From an uncultured Burkholderiaceae bacterium (GTDB taxonomy: Bacteria; Pseudomonadota; Gammaproteobacteria; Burkholderiales; Burkholderiaceae), in assembly GCA_937871985.1 (NCBI GenBank), contig CALMPB010000475.1:1-5788 (forward strand): a stretch of DNA of 5,788 nucleotides. The letters are read 5' to 3'. Under the pieces are notes generated by a model, which was given only the letters and a program-made list of their open reading frames with translations, had not been told where the DNA came from and searched no databases. Every line of letters starts with the position of its first letter. Position 1 is the first letter of the stretch. Positions 1-5,778 of this stretch are shown here, piece by piece. The position numbers and the translations under genes were made by a program.

Positions 1-12
1 CAGACCAATCCT

Positions 13-1782
13 GTGAACCAGCCTCGAAGCCTTAATCTGCGCGCGATCTCGCGCATATCCCTCACTCAGTGGGACTCACCGGCTCGCCCGACCTTTGAAA
101 CGTCACCGGAGGCATGGAACGGGCAGGCGACGGGTGCCCCCTTACCAGTCATCGTGGTCGGCGCCGGGATGACGGGCTTGACCGTCGCAAATGATCTTGC
201 GAAGCGAGGCGTGCCCTGCGTGCTGCTGGACGACAGCAATACGACTAGCTCTGGCAGTCGTTCGATATCACAGGCCAAACGCTCTCTGGAGATATGGGAC
301 CGTCTGGAAGTCGCGCACGATTTGCAGCGGGAAGGTGTCGCGTGGAGCAGCGGCCACGTGTATTGCTCGGAGAGGCACCTCCTTAGCTTCAATTTACAGC
401 CCGATGCGCGGGAGAAATTTCCAGCGTTTATCAACATGCCGCAGTGGAGGATCGAGACGCTGCTCGTGAACGCTGCCCAGCGCTCGCCTCTGATCGACTT
501 ACGGTGGAACTGCCGAGTGAATGGGCTAATCCAAGATGATGAATGCGTCACTCTGCAGGTGCAGACGCCACAAGGGCCGAGGGAATTGGCGGCCCGTTGG
601 GTCGTGGCGGCAGATGGTGTGCGCTCGTCGGTTCGGCAGTTGCTGGGAGCAGATTTCGAGGGAGGTCCGGCGGGCGGCCGCTTCCTCATCGCAGATGTCC
701 GTTTGGGGATAGACATGCCGCCTGAGCGGCATTTCTGGTTCAACCCCACTTTCCACGACGGCAACTGTGTGCTCCTGCATCGGCAGCCCCAGGGAATCTG
801 GCGTCTCGATTGGGAAATCGGCGCGGATGCAGACCCGGAAGCGGAGCGCGCAGAAGACAAAGTCCGCGCACGGATTCAGCGAATGTTTGGTGCGGACGTT
901 CCAATTGAAATCGTCTGGGTCAGCGTCTATAGATTCGAGGTCCGCCGCACCGAGTCGTTCCGCCGTGGCAGAGTGCTAATGGCGGGGGATGCGGCGCATC
1001 AACTGTCACCGTTCGGAGGCGGTCGCGGTGGTAACTCCGGGGTTCAGGACGCTGACAACCTAGGGTGGAAGCTGGCTTCCGTGATCAACGGGCTCGCGTC
1101 GTCCGCGCTACTGGAGACATATGGTGTGGAGCGTCAGGCTGCCGCTGACGAGAACATGTTGATCTCCCGGCGGAGTTCAAGGTTCATCGTGCCCGATACT
1201 CCTGCTGCAACAGCGCTGCGCAACTCGGTGCTCCAAGCCTGCGGCCGAGTGAAGGGCGTTGAAGCCTACCTGAACACTGGAAGGCTTTCGACAGCAAATC
1301 GTCTTCCCGAAGGCACGTTTGCGCGACCGGCCAGTCGGTCAGGCCAGGCTGCTTCTCGTGTGGGCATGGTGATTACTGACGCACCGATTACGGGGTTTGG
1401 CACAGCCCAGTGGCTGTCGGAAATCATCGGAGAGGCCTTCTGCCTGCTTGTAGCTTGCGACAAAGACTCCACGATCGCCGATGCTATTCGCGCCGCGGAG
1501 GAGCTTCGGCACCGCAGGGCCTGCCCCGTGACGTTGGTTTGTGTCGTGTCAACTGTGAATCAATGGACGCCCTGCCGCGGCACTGTGATGGTACAAGACT
1601 CAACCGGCCTTCTTCGCGAGCGCTACGGCCTGCTGGACGGCACGTGGTACATCATTCGACCAGACTCGTATGTCGTAGGGCATGGCGAGTGCTTGGATGT
1701 GCAAGCCATCTGCGACGCTGTGGACGTGACGACAAACGGCGCCTATGTGAAATCCAGCAACCCGACTGTTTATGGCACTTGA
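13..1782 (+). CDS. FAD-dependent aromatic ring monooxygenase (PheA/TfdB/MhpA-like) with C-terminal thioredoxin-like domain
   Basis: The protein (589 aa from GTG) has the three signatures of single-component flavoprotein hydroxylases: an N-terminal dinucleotide-binding GAGMTG at residues 50-55, the DG motif (AADGVRSSVR, D201-G202), and the FAD-ribityl GD motif (MAGDAAHQLSPFGG, G325-D326) followed by NSGVQDADNLGWKLA. Residues about 450-572 fit the thioredoxin-like tail common in phenol and resorcinol-type hydroxylases. Such enzymes are cytosolic and use NAD(P)H and O2 to hydroxylate a phenolic ring; the substrate cannot be read here. Because a hydroquinone dioxygenase lies downstream, I infer that it may form a hydroquinone. 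The frame is open to base 1 with no stop and no in-frame ATG before residue 53, so GTG at 13 is only the first visible start; about 45 residues precede the FAD fold, and the true start may lie outside the window. The glycine loop after SPFG seems one residue longer than I recall for relatives (GGGRGGNSG). Confidence 0.88.
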   Translation: MNQPRSLNLRAISRISLTQWDSPARPTFETSPEAWNGQATGAPLPVIVVGAGMTGLTVANDLAKRGVPCVLLDDSNTTSSGSRSISQAKRSLEIWDRLEVAHDLQREGVAWSSGHVYCSERHLLSFNLQPDAREKFPAFINMPQWRIETLLVNAAQRSPLIDLRWNCRVNGLIQDDECVTLQVQTPQGPRELAARWVVAADGVRSSVRQLLGADFEGGPAGGRFLIADVRLGIDMPPERHFWFNPTFHDGNCVLLHRQPQGIWRLDWEIGADADPEAERAEDKVRARIQRMFGADVPIEIVWVSVYRFEVRRTESFRRGRVLMAGDAAHQLSPFGGGRGGNSGVQDADNLGWKLASVINGLASSALLETYGVERQAAADENMLISRRSSRFIVPDTPAATALRNSVLQACGRVKGVEAYLNTGRLSTANRLPEGTFARPASRSGQAASRVGMVITDAPITGFGTAQWLSEIIGEAFCLLVACDKDSTIADAIRAAEELRHRRACPVTLVCVVSTVNQWTPCRGTVMVQDSTGLLRERYGLLDGTWYIIRPDSYVVGHGECLDVQAICDAVDVTTNGAYVKSSNPTVYGT

Positions 1783-1948
1783 TTTCGATCGAACCTACGA
1801 AGAATTGCTTGCAGTTCTAGACGCTTGTCCCGAGCCGCGGCGGTTGGAGACGGCGCTAGCTTGCGTGCTTGCTCTGGCAGCGCGGCTTGATGATGACGCG
1901 CAAGTCCATCACGTGTTTGAAGAGGTCCGAACGGCTTTTGATCTTTAG
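1772..1948 (+). CDS. Small hypothetical protein, DUF2783-like, translationally coupled to the monooxygenase
   Basis: ATG at 1772 opens a 58-residue frame that overlaps the last 11 bases of the monooxygenase, in another frame, and ends at TAG 1946-1948. The product is acidic, soluble and probably all-helical (MALDFDRTYEELLAVLDA at the start, two helical stretches, no cysteine pair, no signal peptide or membrane segment). Length, the FDxxYEELL opening and the position directly after a monooxygenase recall the small DUF2783 proteins of unknown function that accompany FAD monooxygenases; I make that link from memory and hold it loosely. The overlap suggests translational coupling, so a dedicated ribosome-binding site is not required. 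The stop codon coincides with the target site of the adjacent IS. In the reconstructed uninterrupted sequence the same TAG would still end the frame, so the gene does not seem truncated. Confidence 0.6.
   Translation: MALDFDRTYEELLAVLDACPEPRRLETALACVLALAARLDDDAQVHHVFEEVRTAFDL
1945..1948. repeat. Left copy of the IS target site (TTAG)
   Basis: TTAG directly abuts the IS end GGAAGG. It fits the YTAR target of the IS5 group and contains the TAG stop codon of the small ORF. The right-hand counterpart is CTAG, so only TAG is a perfect direct repeat. Confidence 0.6.
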
Positions 1949-1963
1949 GGAAGGTCTGAACAA
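1948..1963 (+). repeat. Left terminal inverted repeat of the IS
   Basis: GGGAAGGTCTGAACAA is the exact reverse complement of 3089-3104. The first G is shared with the flank and the TAG stop, so the element itself probably begins at 1949. Identity stops after 16 bases (next base C, against G at the other end). Confidence 0.92.
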
Positions 1964-2064
1964 CCCGGAAACGCGTGCCGCCTGAGGTCGTTCGAGTTGA
2001 GATGGTTCATCGGATTCGCGGTCGCAGTCGCTATGAGGTGAGGTTTGGGCCGTGTTTGCGCCCC

Positions 2065-3039
2065 TCACGCCGTCTTCGGACGGACTTCTCCCGTGAGCTG
2101 TCGCCGGGCCATCCACAGGTTCGACAGCGCGAACAGCGTGAACAGCTGCTGCGTGTTCTTTTGCAAGCCGCGAAAGCGCACCTTGACCATGCCGAACTGG
2201 CGTTTGATCACGCGGAACGGATGCTCGACCTTCGCGCGCATGCTGGCCTTCGCATGGTCTTTCTGCTGCACCCGCGTCTTTGCCTTGCCATCGGGCATCT
2301 TGGCAATATCGCTGGGGCGCGCCGCGATGTGCCAGTCGAGCCCTCCACGATCAACGCGGCTCTGCGCGCCCCGATAGCCCGAGTCGGCGTAGACGAACTT
2401 CTCCTTGCCGTGCAGCAGGTCAGCGACTTGCTCCACGTCGGCTTCGTTGGCCGCCATCGTCGTCACCGTGTGAACCAGGCCGCTGTCGGCGTCCACGCCA
2501 ATGTGCGCCTTCATGCCGAAGTGCCACTGGTTGCCCTTCTTGGTCTGGTGCATCTCCGGGTCGCGCTCGCCGTCGGCGTTCTTCGTCGAGCTGGGCGCGG
2601 CGATGATCGTCGCATCCACGATGCTGCCTCGCTTGAGCAGCAGCCCCTTGCGCGCCAGGTGCGCGTTGACCTGCTTGAAGATGTCCTTGGCCAGGTTCGA
2701 TTCTTCCAGCATGTGCCGGAAGTTCAGGATCGTCGTCTCGTCGGGAATCGGCTCGTTCAGGCTCAGGCCAGCGAAGTTACGCAGCGAGGCGATCTCATAC
2801 AGGGCCTCCTCCATCGCCGGGTCGGACAGCGCGAACCAGTTCTGCATCAGGTGCACGCGCAGCATCGCTTCCAGCGGATAGGGCCTGCGACCGCGGCCAG
2901 CCACCGGGTAGTGCGGCTCGATCACCTTCAGCAGCGCCTTCCACGGCACCACCTGCTCCATCTCCTCGAGAAAGACTTCGCGCCGCGTCTTCTTGCGCTT
3001 GCCCGCGTACTCCGCGTCCTAAAAACTGATCTGGCTCAT
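2065..3039 (-). pseudogene. IS5-family InsH-like DDE transposase, interrupted by an in-frame amber codon at codon 7
   Basis: Reading the minus strand from ATG 3037-3039 gives MSQISF, then TAG (3019-3021), then [26 protein letters not shown] and the rest to the TGA at 2065. The frame is identical on both sides of the stop, and the N-terminus aligns with InsH (MSHQLTFADSEF...), so the TAG replaces an Ala/Ser-type codon; a single C-to-A change of TCG would do it. Full length would be 324 codons, as in InsH (326 as I recall). The catalytic core is complete. Counting from the downstream Met at 2961, the residues are D116 (IVDATI), D193 (YADSGYRG) and E246 ([16 protein letters not shown]), the last in the Y-R-E-K-type context. 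A good ribosome-binding site precedes 3039. Starting at 2961 would lose 26 residues and has no well-spaced ribosome-binding site. The protein is probably not made at normal level unless the amber is suppressed. Confidence 0.85.
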
Positions 3040-3047
3040 CGCTGCAG

Positions 3048-3054
3048 TTCCTTT
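3048..3054 (-). promoter_or_regulatory. Ribosome-binding site of the transposase
   Basis: On the minus strand AAAGGAA ends 8 bases before ATG 3039. This supports 3039, and not 2961, as the original start, and shows the amber codon lies inside the true coding sequence. Confidence 0.6.
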
Positions 3055-3088
3055 GCAGGTTCAACGCATCCGGGCATGATCGGTGGAC

Positions 3089-3104
3089 TTGTTCAGACCT
3101 TCCC
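3089..3104 (-). repeat. Right terminal inverted repeat of the IS
   Basis: TTGTTCAGACCTTCCC mirrors the left end over 16 bases without mismatch. The last C is probably part of the flanking CTAG target, making 3103 the true end of the element. This end lies upstream of the transposase start. Confidence 0.92.
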
Positions 3105-3107
3105 TAG
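3104..3107. repeat. Right copy of the IS target site (CTAG)
   Basis: CTAG follows the right IS end and fits YTAR, but differs from the left TTAG at its first base. Either one copy mutated after insertion, or the two flanks come from different insertion events. Confidence 0.6.
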
Positions 3108-3135
3108 GTTTCATACCTGACACGTAGAGCCGGCA
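3105..3135 (+). other. Short LysR leader left between IS end and GTG start
   Basis: Only 31 bases remain between the right inverted repeat and the regulator start. I see a short inverted repeat (AGGT 3106-3109, ACCT 3115-3118) but no convincing promoter. A promoter would have to lie in the IS, or transcription must come from the upstream operon through the IS. Confidence 0.4.
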
Positions 3136-4086
3136 GTGGATCGCCTGCAGAACATCGAAACGTTCGTGCGAGTCGCGCAGACGAGAAGTTTTGCGGAAGC
3201 GGCGCGCCAGCTGCGTGTATCGCGATCTGTGGTCACTGCACGCATTAAGCAGTTGGAGGAGTTTCTAGGTGCTCCGCTCTTCCACCGAAGTACTCGCGTA
3301 GTTCTGCTGTCGGAGCTCGGGCAGGCGTTTCTCGGCGATTGCATGGACATTGTCGGTCGCGCGAACGAAGTCGTAGATCACATGCGTGATTCACGCGGAA
3401 AGCCTTCAGGCAAGCTCCGAGTCCACGCACTGACTGGCTTCGTGGTCGGACACTTCGGCGCCTTGTTGCGGGAATTCCAGGAGACTTATCCGGAGATCAC
3501 GATCGAGTTGACAGTCAGTGACGCGGTCGTTGATCCCGTGAAGGCGGGCGTCGACTGCGCTCTACAGATTTTCCCGGCAAGCTCCACCGAATTGGTGGCG
3601 CGTCCGTTGTTTCCCGTTCGGCGAGTTTTCTGCGCCACGCCGCAATACCTGCAGCGCTGCGGCGTTCCCGCGCTGCCACGGAACCTCCACGATCATCGCC
3701 TCGGTTTGTATTCAGGCTATCCGACACGTGATCGCTGGACTTTCCACGACGCCGCCGGCGGAGAGCTCACTATGTATCTTGAGGCTGCACTTCTGACGAA
3801 CAGCGTGCACCTGCTAAAGGAATACGCATTGGAGCACGCCGGCATTGTCTGCTTGCCAACACTCGTCGCGGGACGGGAAATCCTTGATGGACGGTTGAAG
3901 CTCGTGCTGGCAGATCACCAGCTCTCATCGTTCCAGCTGTGTGCGGTGCATGCGGGCACGCTGCGCAATGCCTTCAAGCTCCAACTCTTCATTGATCACA
4001 TCCGTTCTGTGTTCACGCGCGTCCCGTCATGGGATGCCGACCTCGTCTCCGCAGGAATGCTGCGCGCAGAGATGGTTCAGGCATAG
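3136..4086 (+). CDS. LysR-type transcriptional regulator
   Basis: The 316-residue protein has the LysR layout: a winged helix-turn-helix at residues 1-62 (LQNIETFVRVAQTRSFAEAARQ, then VSRSVVTARIKQLEEFLGAPLFHRSTR) joined by a helix to a periplasmic-binding-protein-like effector domain at about 90-300 (KLRVHALTGFVVGHFGALLREF, then a C-terminal VCLPTLVAGREILDGRLKLVL). The MDRLQNIETFVRV start and the PVRRVFCATPQYLQR segment place it near the CrgA/DmlR-like branch. The GTG start follows an in-frame TGA at 3118-3120 with no ATG between, and its Shine-Dalgarno is weak. It lies between the monooxygenase and the hydroquinone dioxygenase genes, in the same direction, and probably senses a phenol or its hydroquinone product; that is inference. 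The right IS end lies 32 bases upstream, so its native transcription may be altered. Confidence 0.9.
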   Translation: MDRLQNIETFVRVAQTRSFAEAARQLRVSRSVVTARIKQLEEFLGAPLFHRSTRVVLLSELGQAFLGDCMDIVGRANEVVDHMRDSRGKPSGKLRVHALTGFVVGHFGALLREFQETYPEITIELTVSDAVVDPVKAGVDCALQIFPASSTELVARPLFPVRRVFCATPQYLQRCGVPALPRNLHDHRLGLYSGYPTRDRWTFHDAAGGELTMYLEAALLTNSVHLLKEYALEHAGIVCLPTLVAGREILDGRLKLVLADHQLSSFQLCAVHAGTLRNAFKLQLFIDHIRSVFTRVPSWDADLVSAGMLRAEMVQA

Positions 4087-4120
4087 ACGGGGATTCGGGT
4101 TAGGGATTTCCCGGCCGATT

Positions 4121-4137
4121 GTTCGGATTCAACGAAC
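4121..4137 (+). promoter_or_regulatory. Candidate LysR-type operator (T-N11-A within an inverted repeat)
   Basis: GTTCGGATTCAACGAAC has 5-base arms GTTCG and CGAAC around a 7-base centre and contains a T-N11-A box, the usual core of LysR sites. It lies about 82 bases upstream of the dioxygenase small-subunit ATG, in the only intergenic gap large enough for a promoter, right after the LysR gene. Such short repeats occur by chance, so this is suggestive only. I could not place a clear -35/-10 pair. Confidence 0.4.
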
Positions 4138-4207
4138 TGTCCGCTCGACATGCGGCCTCTACCAGGTACTTGAATCCACCACTAGAGTCCGAGGCACCGC
4201 ATCCTAC

Positions 4208-4215
4208 GGAAGAGG
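4208..4215 (+). promoter_or_regulatory. Ribosome-binding site of the dioxygenase small subunit
   Basis: GGAAGAGG ends three bases before ATG 4219. Its purine-rich core is a usable Shine-Dalgarno and supports this start. Confidence 0.5.
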
Positions 4216-4218
4216 CTA

Positions 4219-4725
4219 ATGACTGCTGCTTACACAACCAAGTTCGGCTCTCTCTTGAGCTACGAGAAGGGGCGCGTTGAATCGATCACAGATGACGTGA
4301 AGAACTATGCGTTCTCCAATTGCTTTGAGATTGCGACAAGAAGCCTTCCGTACGAGCGTGTCGTCTTCGGCCAGAACCAGATTTATGTTCTAGAAACCGT
4401 CCGAGCTGAAGGAGTGTCTCCTTGGTACACGTGCGCGCACGATGAATTTGCGCTGTGCATGGATGGGGGAGTCGAGGTTCACTTAGTCAAGCTTGGTGAA
4501 CAGCAGCAGGTTCGAGACGGGGAGCGCAATGGGGCCGTGCTGGTTGAGGGCGAGCCGAAAGGTGCCCGGATGGGATGGATGAAGCTGCGCCGTGGCCATC
4601 AGGGCATGCTGCCCAAGAACTGCGCTTACCAATTCCGTTCGTCCGAACCAGGCGTTCTCATCATTCAGACGTGCAAGGGCCCGCTCTCGATCGAGAAGTG
4701 GGCCGACATCTGTCAGATCAATTAA
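4219..4725 (+). CDS. pnpC: Hydroquinone 1,2-dioxygenase, small subunit (type II, cupin-like)
   Basis: The 168-residue protein matches the small (about 17-19 kDa) subunit of the two-subunit hydroquinone 1,2-dioxygenases (PnpC, HapC and HqdA/B-type names are used for the two-subunit enzymes). It is beta-rich, cupin-like, without signal peptide or membrane segment; the segment SPWYTCAHDEFALCMDGGVEVHLV (H74, D75, E76) resembles a cupin motif, and the tail ends LSIEKWADICQIN. In the known heterotetramers the iron is held by the large subunit and the small subunit is structural. The large-subunit gene follows after 16 bases, an arrangement typical of these operons. Base composition is clearly lower in GC than that gene. 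Recognition is from overall resemblance and from the partner gene; the symbol is by analogy with Pseudomonas sp. WBC-3. Confidence 0.82.
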   Translation: MTAAYTTKFGSLLSYEKGRVESITDDVKNYAFSNCFEIATRSLPYERVVFGQNQIYVLETVRAEGVSPWYTCAHDEFALCMDGGVEVHLVKLGEQQQVRDGERNGAVLVEGEPKGARMGWMKLRRGHQGMLPKNCAYQFRSSEPGVLIIQTCKGPLSIEKWADICQIN

Positions 4726-4730
4726 GCGCC

Positions 4731-4736
4731 AGGAGA
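4731..4736 (+). promoter_or_regulatory. Ribosome-binding site deciding the large-subunit start
   Basis: AGGAGA lies five bases before ATG 4742. The same frame is open back to 4592, but that stretch is antisense-free overlap with the small-subunit gene and has Arg/Ser-rich shadow composition, so 4742 is the start. Confidence 0.75.
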
Positions 4737-4741
4737 ACACG

Positions 4742-5749
4742 ATGAACGCACCTACTGAACTCGCCAAGGTCATTGCCTCGCAGCCTGACGTCGCCCTGGG
4801 ATACAAGAGCTATTCCTTGGGAAGCTTTGGCTTCGCGCGCGACGAATACTTCGCCCACATCCGCTGGACCACGCGCGACGGACGCCCGCTGTCACACACC
4901 ATGGACATCGGCAACTACCTGCGCGCGCTGATGCGCGACGTGGCCTGGGGATTCTTCTATGGATGGGTCAACTTCGATCACGTGGTTGGAACCGTCAACC
5001 ACTACAAATCCGTCGACCTTTATGCCGGAAGCTTCAATGCCACGATGAAGGAGGCCGGGGTTGATCTGCTCGAGAACTTCCCAACCGAACAGATCCGCGC
5101 CACTTTCGAGCAGATGCTTGACGATTGGACCAACGAGGGCTTCGATCCGTTTGCCGCGCCTCAGGAGACGGGTACGCCGTACGGCCGCAAGCGCGGTCAT
5201 AACCGCGCGGCGATCACACGGGCCCGCGAGCTGGCCACGCGCTGCGTGGGCCTGAAAGGCGACTTGGCGCTGCGCACCGACGAGCGTGGCGCGCCCGTCA
5301 ATCGCGCTTTCGCCGACGTGCCGCAGGATCAGCCCGAGCTTCACCCCGAGCCTGGCTTCGAGAGCGAGGTGCACGCCTTCAACCTGTTTGCCTTCCTCTC
5401 GCGCAGCCAGGTCACGTGGAACCCATCGTTCACCAGCGTCGTCAAGCACAGCTATATGTGCCCGACGACCGAGGAGCACATCCTACCCATCATCCACGGC
5501 AATGACCGCGTGGAGTGGTTCTTCCAGATGTGCGACGAGATCCACTGGGACTGCGCCGACAAGAACACCGGCAAGCCGCTCGCTCGCGTGATCATGAAGG
5601 CGGGCGATATGGCCGCCATGCCCGCGTACTGCCGCCACCAGGGCTATTCGCCCAAGCGCTCGATGCTGCTGGTCTGGGAGAACGGCTCGCCAACTTTGGT
5701 TTACGAGATCCAGAAGGGCGAGGCCCCGGAAGTGCCCGTCAAGTTCTGA
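4742..5749 (+). CDS. pnpD: Hydroquinone 1,2-dioxygenase, large catalytic subunit (Fe(II)-dependent)
   Basis: The 335-residue protein matches the 38-kDa large subunit of type II hydroquinone dioxygenases (PnpD, HapD). These ring-cleave hydroquinone with O2 to 4-hydroxymuconic semialdehyde. As I recall the PnpCD structure, iron is bound by His256, Asn258, Glu262 and His303 of PnpD; here H252, N254 and E258 (IIHGNDRVEWFF) and H299 (AYCRHQGYSPKRS) have exactly the same spacing (+2, +6, +47), offset by four, so the site is intact. Other family-like stretches are RWTTRDGRPLSHTMDIGNYLRALMRDVAWGFFYGW cut by position (41-75) and MCPTTEEHILPI (239-250). Composition is markedly GC-rich compared with the small-subunit gene. 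The gene is complete, ending at TGA 5747-5749. Substituted hydroquinones are possible substrates. Later pathway genes are outside the window. Confidence 0.92.
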   Translation: MNAPTELAKVIASQPDVALGYKSYSLGSFGFARDEYFAHIRWTTRDGRPLSHTMDIGNYLRALMRDVAWGFFYGWVNFDHVVGTVNHYKSVDLYAGSFNATMKEAGVDLLENFPTEQIRATFEQMLDDWTNEGFDPFAAPQETGTPYGRKRGHNRAAITRARELATRCVGLKGDLALRTDERGAPVNRAFADVPQDQPELHPEPGFESEVHAFNLFAFLSRSQVTWNPSFTSVVKHSYMCPTTEEHILPIIHGNDRVEWFFQMCDEIHWDCADKNTGKPLARVIMKAGDMAAMPAYCRHQGYSPKRSMLLVWENGSPTLVYEIQKGEAPEVPVKF

Positions 5750-5778
5750 GGCGGCGGCGGGCGCCCTCCGCGACCGCC
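5750..5778 (+). terminator. Possible GC-rich hairpin after the dioxygenase operon
   Basis: Directly after the stop codon GGCGG (5750-5754) can pair with CCGCC (5774-5778), with a further imperfect stem inside (CGG/CCG, GG/CC, GCGC loop). No T-run follows in the ten bases left, so it does not look like a classic Rho-independent terminator; it may be only GC-rich sequence. Confidence 0.2.

Larger units (their letters stand above)
1949..3103 (-). mobile_element. IS5-family (IS5 group) insertion sequence, about 1155 bp
   Basis: The element is bounded by perfectly matching inverted ends that begin GGAAGGTCTGAACAA, very close to the ends of Escherichia coli IS5 as I recall them (GGAAGGTGCGAACAAG). 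It carries one minus-strand transposase frame related to IS5 InsH, and the total length is normal for the group. The IS5 group targets YTAR. The flanking tetranucleotides are TTAG on the left (1945-1948) and CTAG on the right (3104-3107): both fit YTAR but differ in the first base. The element separates the monooxygenase and small ORF from the LysR gene. Bases 1964-2064 are non-coding between the left end and the transposase stop, and 3040-3088 hold the transposase leader. Direction is given as that of the transposase. Confidence 0.93.

Noticed and set aside
66..860. 264-codon minus-strand frame under the monooxygenase
   Set aside because: Ser/Arg-rich composition with no recognisable motif; the opposite strand encodes conserved FAD motifs throughout.
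2795..3064. Overlapping minus-strand frame that could be an orfA joined by programmed frameshifting
   Set aside because: The zero frame carries conserved InsH residues on both sides of the amber codon, so no frame change is needed, and the other frame has shadow-like composition.
3106..3118. Short inverted repeat AGGT-N5-ACCT before the LysR gene
   Set aside because: Four-base arms are expected by chance; not enough to call an autoregulatory site.
1975..3120. Long + strand open frame (381 codons) across the IS
   Set aside because: It lies antisense to a clearly homologous transposase, is rich in Arg/Leu/His/Val typical of GC-rich shadows, and spans the IS end.
4592..4741. Upstream extension of the dioxygenase large subunit
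   Set aside because: It overlaps the small-subunit gene, is Arg/Ser-rich, and a good ribosome-binding site sits just before ATG 4742.
4892..5479. 195-codon minus-strand frame under the large subunit
   Set aside because: Antisense shadow of a well-conserved catalytic gene in GC-rich DNA.
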